A DNA stretch of 64,000 nucleotides from Methylobacterium sp. C25 (GTDB taxonomy: Bacteria; Pseudomonadota; Alphaproteobacteria; Rhizobiales; Beijerinckiaceae). How positions within the stretch are numbered: position 1 is the stretch's first letter; every line of letters begins with the position of its first letter. Made by a program: the position numbers and the translations under genes. The stretch spans positions 248,001 to 312,000 of the forward strand of contig NZ_JAAUVI010000002.1 in the NCBI RefSeq assembly GCF_021352225.1. The letters run 5' to 3'. Of the stretch, positions 8,467-17,211 are shown one piece after another. The notes beneath the pieces are model-generated. The model was not told the origin of the DNA and did no database searches. It saw only the letters and a list, made by a program, of their open reading frames with translations.

Positions 8467-9773
8467 CTCTTCTGGGATTTCTCGCGCGCCCGGCGCTCTG
8501 CCGTGGAGCGGGGAGCATTTGCCTAGCGCTGCTCGCGTTCCTTTTGGCAGCCCTGCCGGCCCGCGCCATCGAACCCGGTGACCTTACGCTCACCGTGTCA
8601 CCGGAGCTGTCCGGTAACGCGCAGCCCTATGCCCGGGAAATGGTGCTTCTGAAGCTGCGCGGGGTTTACCGGACCCAGATCCTGCTCGAAGAGGTGCGCC
8701 AGCCGGCGCTGACCAACTTCTCCTGGACCCAGCTCGGCCGCGATTCCTGGACCCGGACGCAACTGCCGGACGGGCAGATGGCGCTGCTGTTCGAGCGCAC
8801 CATCGCGATCTTTCCCCAACACACCGGCACCTTCACCATCGAGCCGTTTATCCACAAGCTGACCATCAACGACAATGGCGACCGCAAGGTCGTCGACGTG
8901 CACTCGGAGCCGATCGAGTTTCCCGTCGCCAAGTGGACAGCCGAAAGTGGCGGTCCCGACGCACCCGAGCCCTGGTGGCTGCCGGCACGTGACGTCACGA
9001 TCACCGATTCCTGGGATCCCGATCCGGAAACGGTCAATCAGGGCGACACCGCCCGACGAATCGTCACCCTCGAGGCGCAGGGCATGCTTGCCGAGGGGCT
9101 GCCGCCGCGGCCGATCATGCGCACGCGCGGCATCGTCACCTTCGCCGGGCCGGTGAAGCGCGAGACCATCATCACCCCCATGGGTCCCGTTGCCCGCGCG
9201 ACATATCAGTGGGACCTCAAGAAGGGCGTTCCCGAGATCATTGCCCTCGAGGGCATCCAGATACCCTGGTACGACACCCTCTCTCGCACGATGCGCGTGG
9301 CGGAGATTCCGGCCCGGCAGATCGGCGGCGGCCTGCCGGATCGCGAGGATGATCTGAAGTCCCGGAACCCGGTATCCTGGGCAACAATTGCAGCGGCCGG
9401 CTTGGCGGCCTTCGGGCTTGGGCTGGCGCTCATCGGGTTGGGGGCGAAGACACCGTCTCTGCGCGTCCGCCGCAGCGAGCGACAAGCGCTGCGTCGCGCC
9501 GCCGCGACGGGCGACGCGGTTGCGTTCCGGGCCGCCTTGGGGCGGGCGATGCAGGTCGAGCCGGATCTCGCGCGGGCATGGCAGACCGATCCGCAGGCAG
9601 CCGCTGCATTATCGGCGCTCGACAGGACGGTCTATGGAGCTGGCGAGAGCTCCGCGCCTGATCTGGATGGGCTGACCAAGCTCTTCACACGGCGTCGGAA
9701 AGCTGTCGTGTCCGTGCTCGCCGAGGAGCCGAGATTGGCTCCACTCGACGGTTGGGGCAGCTCTGCGCGCTGA
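8460..9773 (+). CDS. BatD-like periplasmic/membrane protein
   Basis: A 437-residue protein starting at GTG 8460. It has a signal peptide of about 36 residues ending in LPARA, a large periplasmic beta-rich region of Ig-like character (about 37-300), one membrane segment at about 306-328 (ATIAAAGLAAFGLGLALIGL) and a cytoplasmic tail. This is the layout of BatD/oxygen-tolerance family proteins, the last member of MoxR/vWA clusters. It closes the cluster; the next gene is convergent and starts its stop codon only four bases later. Confidence 0.75.
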   Translation: MVTLLGFLARPALCRGAGSICLALLAFLLAALPARAIEPGDLTLTVSPELSGNAQPYAREMVLLKLRGVYRTQILLEEVRQPALTNFSWTQLGRDSWTRTQLPDGQMALLFERTIAIFPQHTGTFTIEPFIHKLTINDNGDRKVVDVHSEPIEFPVAKWTAESGGPDAPEPWWLPARDVTITDSWDPDPETVNQGDTARRIVTLEAQGMLAEGLPPRPIMRTRGIVTFAGPVKRETIITPMGPVARATYQWDLKKGVPEIIALEGIQIPWYDTLSRTMRVAEIPARQIGGGLPDREDDLKSRNPVSWATIAAAGLAAFGLGLALIGLGAKTPSLRVRRSERQALRRAAATGDAVAFRAALGRAMQVEPDLARAWQTDPQAAAALSALDRTVYGAGESSAPDLDGLTKLFTRRRKAVVSVLAEEPRLAPLDGWGSSAR

Positions 9774-9777
9774 GTGC

Positions 9778-10074
9778 TCAGCGCTTTGCGACGACGGCCT
9801 TCTGGGCCTTCTTTTCGGGTGCTGCGCCGGAGATCAGCTTCAACAGATGGCCCTGATCAAGGCCCTGCGTGACCGGCTCCGCCACGGCCTGAACACGCTC
9901 GACCTTGCGCGGCGTGATCGAGCCCGTCGTCACCGGATCGGGGATCGCAGCCATGGCGGCCGCCGGCGCGGGAGAGCCCGGATCGCGTTGGATGCGCAAG
10001 GCCCAATGGGCCGCAGTGGAGAGAGCGGCGATGGCGAGGATCGCCTTGATGCCGCCCGTAAGAAGGCGCCGCAT
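9778..10074 (-). CDS. Small membrane-anchored hypothetical protein
   Basis: Ninety-eight residues starting at the ATG read from 10074. An uncleaved signal or membrane anchor spans about residues 8-27 (GIKAILAIAALSTAAHWALR). The rest is Pro/Ala-rich and then charged, ending KKAQKAVVAKR. The stretch DPVTTGSI resembles short proline-threonine linkers in Methylobacterium exported proteins. I do not recognise a family. It converges tail to tail with the BatD-like gene. A much longer open frame runs upstream but overlaps bioB antisense and was not accepted. Confidence 0.6.
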   Translation of the reverse strand: MRRLLTGGIKAILAIAALSTAAHWALRIQRDPGSPAPAAAMAAIPDPVTTGSITPRKVERVQAVAEPVTQGLDQGHLLKLISGAAPEKKAQKAVVAKR

Positions 10075-10494
10075 GATCGATGGCCCGAAGAGACGCAACA
10101 CGACGCGGAGGGTTCCCCGCGGCTTGCCTAGAGTTGCGCGGAAGCGTGAATGAACCTTCTCACGGCGCCGTGAACAGCGTCTCGTCCTGACACACGTTGC
10201 GAAATCTGTGGGCCATGCGCCGGGATCGCGGTTCCTGTTCCCCGCGCCCCCGACACGCCGACAGCGACTCGGCCCACTGAGCCTCACAGAGGCGGCGCAG
10301 AGAACTGGTCCGCGCCGCTCCGTCACTGCAAGCCCCACCGCCACGCAGGCCCGTTCGAGCTCGCGAAACCGTCGCAGGCGCATCGGCTGCGGGGAGGATC
10401 GATCTAGGATCGTTGACGTTCGGCGACAACCGAAGCTCGGCCGGATGTTGCCACCCCGGCTTGATTTTCGGGCCGAGATTCGCCTGATGGGCGC
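10075..10494. other. Gap between the small membrane protein and bioB
   Basis: No gene was recognised. A 14-bp perfect palindrome TCACGGCGCCGTGA lies at 10160-10173 and could be an operator or a hairpin for either flanking promoter. No BioR-type site (TTATMKATAA-like) was seen before bioB. Confidence 0.45.
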
Positions 10495-11502
10495 ATGACA
10501 GAGCCAGCCGCCCTCCCCCGCCTCGAAACCAACGCTATCCGTCACGACTGGACGCTTGCCGAGGTGCAGGCCATCCACGACTTGCCGCTGCTGGACCTGG
10601 TTCACCGTGCCGGGACGGTGCATCGGGCGCATAACGACCCGGCCGACATTCAGCGGGCCTCCCTTCTGTCGATCAAGACCGGCGGCTGTCCGGAGGATTG
10701 TGCTTACTGCCCGCAATCCGCGCACCATAAGGAAGCCGGCATGTCGCGTCAGCGCCTGATGCCGGTGGACGCCGTGCTGCGCGAGGCTGCTGCCGCCAAG
10801 GCCCAGGGCGCTCACCGTTTCTGCATGGGCGCGGCCTGGCGCCAGCCGAAGGACGGGCCGGAATTCGACTCCGTGCTCGCGATGGTCCGCGGCGTGCGCG
10901 GCATGGGGATGGAGGCCTGTGTGACGCTCGGCATGCTCACGGCCTCCCAGGCCGAGCGCCTCGCCGAGGCGGGGCTGACATCCTACAACCACAACCTCGA
11001 TACCGGCCCCGAATTCTACGGGGACATCATCTCGACCCGGACCTACGAGGACCGCCTGCAGACGCTGCAGCACGTCCGCGATGCCGGGATCGGCGTCTGC
11101 TGCGGCGGCATCGTCGGCATGGGTGAGCGGGTGCGCGATCGTGTCGAGATGCTGCAACTGCTGGCCAACCACGCGCCTCATCCCGAGAGCGTGCCGATCA
11201 ACGCACTGGTCGCCGTCGAGGGCACGCCGTTGGAGGATCGCCCGGCCGTCGATCCGCTCGACCTTGTGCGGATGTGCGCCACGGCCCGGATCGTGATGCC
11301 GAAGGCGCGGGTGCGTCTCAGCGCCGGTCGCAAGGGGCTGACCCGTGAGGCGCAGATCCTGTGCTTCCTGGCCGGTGCGAACTCGATCTTCTACGGCGAG
11401 CGCCTGCTCACCACCGCCAACAACGAGGCTGACGAGGACGCGGCGCTGCTCCGCGACATTGGCGTCACGGTGCCGGAGATGACGCTGGCGGCTGCCGAAT
11501 AA
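10495..11502 (+). CDS. bioB: Biotin synthase
   Basis: A 335-residue radical-SAM enzyme that inserts sulphur into dethiobiotin in the last step of biotin synthesis. The radical-SAM cluster motif is CPEDCAYC with Cys65, Cys69 and Cys72; [17 protein letters not shown] and the [12 protein letters not shown] region with the conserved Arg that holds the second cluster are present. Length is normal. The ATG at 10495 gives a short extra N-terminus before the core. No other biotin gene adjoins it, so bioB stands alone here. Confidence 0.97.
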   Translation: MTEPAALPRLETNAIRHDWTLAEVQAIHDLPLLDLVHRAGTVHRAHNDPADIQRASLLSIKTGGCPEDCAYCPQSAHHKEAGMSRQRLMPVDAVLREAAAAKAQGAHRFCMGAAWRQPKDGPEFDSVLAMVRGVRGMGMEACVTLGMLTASQAERLAEAGLTSYNHNLDTGPEFYGDIISTRTYEDRLQTLQHVRDAGIGVCCGGIVGMGERVRDRVEMLQLLANHAPHPESVPINALVAVEGTPLEDRPAVDPLDLVRMCATARIVMPKARVRLSAGRKGLTREAQILCFLAGANSIFYGERLLTTANNEADEDAALLRDIGVTVPEMTLAAAE

Positions 11503-11718
11503 GCTGACGCCTCACGCGGCCACGGTTATCGCCTGCCGATCTGGAATGGTGAGAACGAAGCGCGCGCGCGCTCGGCCGAAGCTGCTCTCGCCGGCGCGCA
11601 TGGAGCCTTGGAAGGGGGTGAACGGATAGGGCTTGGCCGGCACCGGGAATCCGGGCCCGCTAGCCGACACCATTATGGTCACCGCACCCTTGGCGCAGGG
11701 CTCACGCCGTCTCTTTGC
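11503..11718. other. Gap with a short uncertain reading frame on the minus strand
   Basis: Between bioB and the TVP38-type gene a minus-strand frame of about 53 codons (ATG near 11677 to TGA near 11519) encodes a peptide ending FVLTIPDRQAITVAA. It lies directly behind, and in the same frame as, the stop of the TVP38-type gene. I do not recognise it; it could be a small protein, a remnant or chance. Confidence 0.3.
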
Positions 11719-12510
11719 TCAGGATCGCATGCCGCGGCGCGCGAGCCATCGGCGCAGGCCGACCGAAAGCAGGGCGAAAAGTGCGAGCGCGACGAGGCCG
11801 GCGATCATGCCGGGAGTGACGAGGCTGCGCAGATCGAGGGCGGCATCGCAGGACCCGTCGCCGCGGGCGAGGCAGACAGTCTTGGCGGCTTCATGCGCAG
11901 CCACGATCTCCTCGAGTCCGGCACCCGTGGCAGCGTAGACGAAGGCGCCCGGCGTCAGGCCAAGCAGCGTGGCGAGGACGAAAGTGCGCGGCCGGACGCC
12001 GAAGATGGCTGGCCCCAGATTGGTCATCCAGAACGGAAACAAGGGCAGCAGCCGCAGGAAGGCCACGTAGCCGAACGCGTCGCGTCGAAAGCCCTCGGCG
12101 AGCCGGCCGAGCCGCGAGCCAGCACGGCGCAGGAGAATGTCGCGCGCCGCATAGCGCCCGATGGAAAAGACGATCGCCGCCCCCGTGGTTGCCGAGCCGA
12201 TCGCCGTCAGCGCGCCGGTCACCGTGCCGAACAGGAAGCCGCAGATCATGCTCAGTACGAGGCTCGCAGGCACCGAGACGACCACGCAGGCCACGTAGAC
12301 CGCCGCCGCCACCGCAATCGCCCGGGGGCGGTTCTCCGCGACGGCCGCGTGCAACCAGGCGCGCGAGGCCATCAGCTGGTCCACGTCGAGCAGATGCGCG
12401 CCGCCGCCGATCAGCACCGCGAGCGAGATGCAGACCAGCAGGACGAGCGGCAGCCAGCGCAACCAAGCCTTACTCGGCCTTTCCGGGCGCGGCTCGTCGG
12501 CGCTGGTCAT
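11719..12510 (-). CDS. TVP38/TMEM64 family membrane protein (VTT domain)
   Basis: A 263-residue inner-membrane protein with five or six hydrophobic segments. The central VTT/SNARE-associated domain shows the expected GFLFGTVTGALTAIGSATTG turn, then FLRLLPLFPFWMTNLGPAIFGV and the TLLGLTPGAFVYAATGAGL re-entrant region. Proteins of this group are related to DedA and are proposed lipid scramblases or flippases. It follows the PmtA-like gene by about 23 bases on the same strand, so it may be the last gene of an mnmA-pmtA-TVP38 unit; the link with phospholipid methylation is suggestive. Confidence 0.85.
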   Translation of the reverse strand: MTSADEPRPERPSKAWLRWLPLVLLVCISLAVLIGGGAHLLDVDQLMASRAWLHAAVAENRPRAIAVAAAVYVACVVVSVPASLVLSMICGFLFGTVTGALTAIGSATTGAAIVFSIGRYAARDILLRRAGSRLGRLAEGFRRDAFGYVAFLRLLPLFPFWMTNLGPAIFGVRPRTFVLATLLGLTPGAFVYAATGAGLEEIVAAHEAAKTVCLARGDGSCDAALDLRSLVTPGMIAGLVALALFALLSVGLRRWLARRGMRS

Positions 12511-12533
12511 TGTGAGGAAGGTCCGATGATGGC

Positions 12534-13199
12534 CTAGGGGGCCTTCCGCATCCGCAGGATCTTGAAGAAGCCGCCGGGGAAGGTCGGTGCGACGCCAATG
12601 AACTCGACGTTGTTGCGCCGCGCCCAGGCCTCGATCCGCGTCGACTTGAAGTCCGACGACCAGCCGATCTTGGTGCAGAGGGGTGCCACGATTTCCTCGA
12701 CCCGTGCCATCGGTCCATCGGTCTGTCCGAAATGGTTGGCGAGCACGATGCCGCCACCCGGGCGCACAACCCGCAGAAATTCAGAGAGCGCAGCCTCGGG
12801 ATCCGGCACCAGCGTGATCAGGAACTGGGCCACAACCGCGTCGAAGGAATTGTCGGCGTAACCAAGCCGGCAGACATCCATCACCTGAAGACCGTGGACA
12901 TGGGAGAGGCCACGGCGGCGCACCTTGGCCCGGGCCCGCTTCAGCATGTCCTCCGAAAGGTCGACGCCGCAGACGAAGCTGCCCGCCGGGTAGTAGCCGA
13001 GCGACAGGCCGGTGCCGACGCCCGCTTCCAGGACGCGCGGACCGTGCTCGACGGCCGCCTCGACAGCGGAGCGGGCGGCGGGCTCGGTGAGCTTGTCGTA
13101 GATCACGTCGTAGACGGGAGCCCAACGCGCGTAGGCCTTGCGCATCAAGGCCGTGCTGGGTCCAGCCGTGTTCGCCTCGGGCACTCGCTCGCTCAGCAT
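12534..13199 (-). CDS. pmtA: Phosphatidylethanolamine N-methyltransferase-like protein
   Basis: A 221-residue class I SAM-dependent methyltransferase. SAM motif I is VLEAGVGTGLS at 56-66, followed by VDLSEDML and FDAVVAQFLITLVPDPEAAL, which match PmtA of Sinorhizobium and relatives (three methylations of phosphatidylethanolamine to phosphatidylcholine at the inner membrane). The N-terminus ARWAPVYDVIYDKL is also typical. A ubiquinone or other small-molecule methyltransferase is a weaker alternative. It is followed by a TVP38-type membrane protein and preceded at 34 bases by mnmA. Confidence 0.78.
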   Translation of the reverse strand: MLSERVPEANTAGPSTALMRKAYARWAPVYDVIYDKLTEPAARSAVEAAVEHGPRVLEAGVGTGLSLGYYPAGSFVCGVDLSEDMLKRARAKVRRRGLSHVHGLQVMDVCRLGYADNSFDAVVAQFLITLVPDPEAALSEFLRVVRPGGGIVLANHFGQTDGPMARVEEIVAPLCTKIGWSSDFKSTRIEAWARRNNVEFIGVAPTFPGGFFKILRMRKAP

Positions 13200-13232
13200 G
13201 TCGAAGATCGTCTCCGGAAGGATTTCTTGCCG

Positions 13233-14393
13233 TTAGGCGGCCCGCGCATCGGCTTCGGCGGCGAGGGTCTGGACGCGACGGATCGTGCCGCCGCCGAGGA
13301 CGCGGGACCGTTCGCTGGCGTCGGCATAGATCACGCAAGCCTGACCAGGGGAGACACCGTCCTCCGGCGTCGCCAGCACGATCTCGGCGCAGCCGGCCTC
13401 GACGTTCCAGTCGAGACGCGCCGGGCGCGGCTCCCGCGTGGAGCGGACGCGCACGGCGATGTCGGCTCCGTGAAGTTCCTGCATCGGGCCGTCTCCGAGC
13501 CAGTTCACGTCGTCCAGCCGGATGCGGCTCGTCGCCAGCGCCTCGCGGGGTCCGACGACGACGCGGGCGGTCTCGGGCTCCAGCCGGACGACGTAGAGCG
13601 GTGCGCCAGCGGCCACGCCGAGACCGCGGCGCTGGCCGACGGTGTAATGGATGATGCCCTCGTGCCGGCCGAGCGCGCGGCCTTCGAGGTCGACGATCTC
13701 GCCGGGCCGGGTCGCGTCGGGGCGCAGCTTGGCAATGACGTCGGCATAGCGACCCTGGGGCACGAAGCAGATATCCTGGCTGTCGGCCTTCTCGGCGACC
13801 GACAGGCCCAGGTCGCGGGCGAGCCGACGGGTCTCATCCTTGCCCATCTCGCCGAGGGGAAAGCGGAGAAAATCGAGCTGGGCCGGCGTGGTCGCGTAGA
13901 GGAAGTAGCTCTGGTCCCGCGCCGGGTCGAGCGCGCGGTAGAGGCCGCGCCCTCCCCCCGCCTGCGGCCGGCTCGCGACGTAGTGGCCGGTCGCCAACGC
14001 GTCGGCGCCGAGATCATGTGCCATGCCGAGCAGATCGCGGAACTTCACCGAGCGATTGCATTCGATGCAGGGGATCGGCGTCTCGCCCGCGAGGTAGCTG
14101 TCGGCGAAACGGTCGATCACCGCCTCGCGGAAGCGATCCTCGTAATCGAGTACGTAGTGCGGGATGCCCAGCACCTCGGCGACGCGTCGCGCGTCGTCGA
14201 TGTCCTGCCCGGCGCAGCAGGCACCCTTGCGGTGAATGGCGGCGCCATGATCGTAAAGCTGCAGCGTGACGCCGACGACGTCGTAGCCTTCGCGCTTCAG
14301 GAGCCCGGCCACCACGGAAGAATCGACGCCGCCGGACATGGCGACGACGACGCGCGTCTCGTGCGGGGACTTCGGAAGATCGAGGGAATTCAT
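13233..14393 (-). CDS. mnmA: tRNA-specific 2-thiouridylase MnmA
   Basis: A 386-residue cytoplasmic enzyme that thiolates U34 of Lys, Glu and Gln tRNAs. The PP-loop SGGVDSS is at 20-26. The catalytic cysteine pair is Cys112 (in CNRSVKF) and Cys209 (in [10 protein letters not shown]), 97 residues apart as in Escherichia coli. TGHYVAS and VGQRRGLGV are also present. The ATG read from 14393 is chosen because the frame extends further upstream with no family resemblance. It is first in a minus-strand run with the methyltransferase and TVP38-type genes. Confidence 0.95.
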   Translation of the reverse strand: MNSLDLPKSPHETRVVVAMSGGVDSSVVAGLLKREGYDVVGVTLQLYDHGAAIHRKGACCAGQDIDDARRVAEVLGIPHYVLDYEDRFREAVIDRFADSYLAGETPIPCIECNRSVKFRDLLGMAHDLGADALATGHYVASRPQAGGGRGLYRALDPARDQSYFLYATTPAQLDFLRFPLGEMGKDETRRLARDLGLSVAEKADSQDICFVPQGRYADVIAKLRPDATRPGEIVDLEGRALGRHEGIIHYTVGQRRGLGVAAGAPLYVVRLEPETARVVVGPREALATSRIRLDDVNWLGDGPMQELHGADIAVRVRSTREPRPARLDWNVEAGCAEIVLATPEDGVSPGQACVIYADASERSRVLGGGTIRRVQTLAAEADARAA

Positions 14394-14691
14394 CACGGCT
14401 GCATGCGGCCGGCGGAGCCGGATGCGGGTGGGTATAGCGATCCGAGGGCCGCGTTTCCAGCTATGGCGAGAGGACCCAAGGACATAGGTCGGCACATCAC
14501 GCCAGCTCGCTCCCGCTCGATGGTGCGCGGGCCTCCAACCCTGACGACCGGGAAGAATCTGCCGGGCTGCGGCAATCTCCACCGGGCAGGCTGTCCGGAC
14601 TGATAGAAAATCGAGTTATTTTTCAGATACTTGAAAAATTTTTGGACTGGCTCGCCGCTTGCTCACATCTCAGCGAAGGAGTGCGCGCCGG

Positions 14692-15948
14692 ATGTCGCTG
14701 ACGTTGAAGGATGTGGTGGAGAACCAGATGCGCCTGCGCGCGTCGGGTGTGCGTCGGGACGCTGACGACACGCGTGCCCGTCCCCAGGGCGCACGTGAGA
14801 GCTTCTCTGTCGATACATCCGAGCGGCCGGCCGCCCCTGATGCTGCAAAGGCGCGGTCATCCCAGACCGATGTCACCAAGCGGCAGGACGAGCAGGTTCG
14901 ACCCGAGCGGAACACGGACGTGAAATCGGCAGCACCGCGCCCGGATCGTCCAGACACCGCAAAGAAGCCTGCCGCATCAGGTCGCGCCGGCAAGTCGCAG
15001 GATTCCAAAGCGGCACAGAAAGGCGCTGCCGAAGCGTCCGGGGCCGAGGCGGTTAAAGGAGACACCAGAACAATCGATCCGGCCAGCGGCGAGGCAGCGC
15101 CCGTCGAGACGACCGATGCCGGATCGCAGGCCGATGCCTCGTCGATCGTTGCCTTATTCGTCGCGCCACCAGCCGTGGCTCCGCCGCCGATTGCGACATC
15201 GCCCGCTTCGGATGGCGGCGCGTTGTCCGATGACGCATCCGAGATCGAGATCACCGAGGGCGCGACTAAGGGAGCGGCACCGTCCGATCCGAAATCCGGC
15301 GCAGCTTCCGCAACCGCCGCTGGAGCGAAAGCCGAGTTCCAGGCGATGCTCGGCGAACCGGCCGCATCATTGCAGTCCGGCGACGCGGGACAGACCGCAG
15401 CTTCGCCAAGTGCCGAGGCTGCGGGCACGGCCGTCGCATCCCCCGCGTCGCCCGCCTCTACGGACGCCAAGGCCACCACGGCAACTCATCCGCAGTCGCC
15501 GACGACGGCTCCCGTGCCGCTCGGCGCCGTGCCGATGACCATTGGCCTGCGTGCGCTCGGGGATTCAAACCGCTTCGAAATCCGCCTCGATCCGAAGGAG
15601 CTCGGCCGCATCGACGTGTCGATCGACATCGACAAGGGGAGCGGCACCGTGGGCGCACGCCTCGTCGTGGATAGACCGGAGACCCTCGCGCTTCTTCAGC
15701 GCGATGCGTCGAGCCTGCAGCAGGCGCTGTCGCAGACCGGCCTCGACGCGAGCGCCGGAATCAGCCTCTCGCTTCGCGGTGACGGAACCGGCCAGGGCAA
15801 CGGCAACGCCTTCGGCACCCACGGTCAGCAGCAAGGCGGCGACCAAACCGATCGTCCCGGCCGACAGGCCGGAAACGATCAGCCTTCCATCGATCTCATC
15901 CCGCTGCGCTCCCTGACCGGGCTCGGCCGCGTCGACATCCGCATCTAA
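14692..15948 (+). CDS. fliK: Flagellar hook-length control protein FliK
   Basis: A 418-residue protein. The N-terminal two thirds are low-complexity Ala/Ser/Asp/Lys-rich, expected for a molecular ruler. The C-terminal hook-length domain lies at about 285-365 (RFEIRLDPKELGRIDVSIDI, then LLQRDASSLQQALSQTGLD). The start at ATG 14692 follows a clear AAGGAG at 14676-14681. FliK is exported and switches the export apparatus from hook to filament substrates. It begins the plus-strand flagellar block and is followed 12 bases later by flgD. Confidence 0.88.
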   Translation: MSLTLKDVVENQMRLRASGVRRDADDTRARPQGARESFSVDTSERPAAPDAAKARSSQTDVTKRQDEQVRPERNTDVKSAAPRPDRPDTAKKPAASGRAGKSQDSKAAQKGAAEASGAEAVKGDTRTIDPASGEAAPVETTDAGSQADASSIVALFVAPPAVAPPPIATSPASDGGALSDDASEIEITEGATKGAAPSDPKSGAASATAAGAKAEFQAMLGEPAASLQSGDAGQTAASPSAEAAGTAVASPASPASTDAKATTATHPQSPTTAPVPLGAVPMTIGLRALGDSNRFEIRLDPKELGRIDVSIDIDKGSGTVGARLVVDRPETLALLQRDASSLQQALSQTGLDASAGISLSLRGDGTGQGNGNAFGTHGQQQGGDQTDRPGRQAGNDQPSIDLIPLRSLTGLGRVDIRI

Positions 15949-15960
15949 GGAGACACGCTC

Positions 15961-16632
15961 ATGGCTTCAGGCATTTCCAACATTGCCAGCACGGCCTCGT
16001 CCTCCGCGGCAGCGAGCACGAGTACGCAGGCGATCGCCGGCAACTTCCAGCAGTTCCTGACGCTGCTGACGACGCAGCTCCAGAATCAGAATCCGCTCGA
16101 TCCGATGGACACCAATCAGTTCACGCAGCAGCTGGTGCAGTTCGCCGGCGTCGAGCAGCAACTGAAGACGAACGACCGGCTCGATTCGATCCTGACCAAC
16201 GCCAAGGCCTCCGCCTCGGCAACGGCCTCTAGCTTCATCGGCAAGACGATCACCGCAGATGGGACCAAGTCCACGCTGGCGGACGGCAGTGCCAGTTGGA
16301 CGCTGACGCCGGCCCGTGCCGCGACGAAGGCCACGATCACGATCAGCGATGCCAACGGCAACATTGTCGCCACCCAGTCCACGACACTCGCGGCGGGCGC
16401 GCAGACCTATACGTGGGACGGCCGCGGCTCGTCGGGCTTCACCCAAGCGGACGGGACCTATTCCATCAAGGTCGACGCCTCCGATGCGACCGGCGCCACG
16501 GTCGCGGTCAGCACGTCCGTGACCGGGACCGTCGATAGCGTCGACCTCAGCGGTGACGAGCCTGTGCTCTCGGTTGGGACAGCAAAGCTCCCACTTTCGA
16601 GCGTGAAAAATCTTTCTAACGCAGGGGCTTAG
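15961..16632 (+). CDS. flgD: Flagellar hook assembly protein FlgD
   Basis: A 223-residue hook-capping protein. The diagnostic N-terminal block is FLTLLTTQLQNQNPLDPMDT (32-51), followed by FTQQLVQFAGVEQQL. The C-terminal half carries FlgD Ig-like/tudor-like sequence such as YTWDGRGSSGFTQADGTYSI. It is preceded by AAGGAG and is probably co-transcribed with fliK. In Caulobacter the next gene is flgE (hook protein); here flgE is not in this position and sciP follows instead. Confidence 0.93.
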   Translation: MASGISNIASTASSSAAASTSTQAIAGNFQQFLTLLTTQLQNQNPLDPMDTNQFTQQLVQFAGVEQQLKTNDRLDSILTNAKASASATASSFIGKTITADGTKSTLADGSASWTLTPARAATKATITISDANGNIVATQSTTLAAGAQTYTWDGRGSSGFTQADGTYSIKVDASDATGATVAVSTSVTGTVDSVDLSGDEPVLSVGTAKLPLSSVKNLSNAGA

Positions 16633-16750
16633 GACGTTGTCCACATGGTACGCGCGATTTCGAATCAGATTCGATCGGACCGCTTCAACATATTTTAAGC
16701 GGGCGCAAGTAGCTTCCATCTCGACAGGTCAGTCGAGTGTAGAGCGTAAC

Positions 16751-17026
16751 ATGACCGAGACACCCCGCCCGAGAGTGAAGTACGTGATCGGGCCAGACGG
16801 GTCCCCGCTGACGATCGCGGATCTTCCCCCAGTATCTACCCGTCGTTGGGTCATCCGCCGCAAGGCGGAGGTCGTAGCTGCCGTCCGCGGCGGCCTGCTG
16901 AGCCTCGAAGAGGCCTGCCAGCGCTACACCCTGACCACCGAAGAGTTTCTGAGCTGGCAGTTTTCCATCGACCAGCACGGTCTCGCCGGACTGCGCACCA
17001 CGCGCATCCAGCACTACCGCCACTAG
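16751..17026 (+). CDS. sciP: CtrA inhibitory protein SciP (DUF1153)
   Basis: A 91-residue helix-turn-helix protein almost fully conserved in alphaproteobacteria. Signature stretches are TETPRPRVKYVIGPDG, RRWVIRRKAEVVAAVRGGLL and LTTEEFLSWQ. In Caulobacter SciP binds CtrA and blocks transcription from CtrA promoters, including flagellar ones. The ATG at 16751 is chosen over an earlier open start because the family begins MTE(T/K)PRPRVKY. It sits between flgD and fliF, close to its place in Caulobacter, and directly ahead of a CtrA-like site. Confidence 0.92.
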   Translation: MTETPRPRVKYVIGPDGSPLTIADLPPVSTRRWVIRRKAEVVAAVRGGLLSLEEACQRYTLTTEEFLSWQFSIDQHGLAGLRTTRIQHYRH

Positions 17027-17068
17027 CATTCCGCGTCGCCGCCCTTTCGGGCGCGTCGGGACTTTCAG

Positions 17069-17100
17069 AGCCGTGCCCGCAACACCGGGCACGGCTTTCT
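17069..17100 (+). terminator. Rho-independent terminator after sciP
   Basis: A perfect 10-bp stem GCCGTGCCCG / CGGGCACGGC (17070-17079 and 17086-17095) with loop CAACAC is followed by TTTCT. It ends the fliK-flgD-sciP transcript and insulates the fliF promoter. Confidence 0.85.
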
Positions 17101-17127
17101 GCGTTCCACCGCCGGAATGAACCTTTC

Positions 17128-17142
17128 TTAACCAGCCGCTAA
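17128..17142 (+). promoter_or_regulatory. CtrA-like binding site before fliF
   Basis: TTAA at 17128-17131 and CTAA at 17139-17142 are separated by exactly seven bases (CCAGCCG), matching the CtrA full site TTAA-N7-TTAA with one mismatch. It lies between the sciP terminator and fliF, 70-85 bases before the preferred fliF start, where a CtrA-activated class II flagellar promoter is expected. Confidence 0.6.
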
Positions 17143-17211
17143 CCACGCACCCGGCAAATCTTGCCGGGCGGGCCGCTCGGCGCCGCGATCGCTTTCGTGG
17201 GCGTACGGTCA

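Noticed and set aside
10075..11181. Upstream extension of the small membrane protein (9778-10074) into bioB antisense
   Set aside because: bioB is certain; the short form from 10074 alone has a membrane anchor and a sensible start.
12732..14603. Plus-strand open frame of about 623 codons opposite pmtA and mnmA
   Set aside because: Shadow of two recognisable genes; no domain found.
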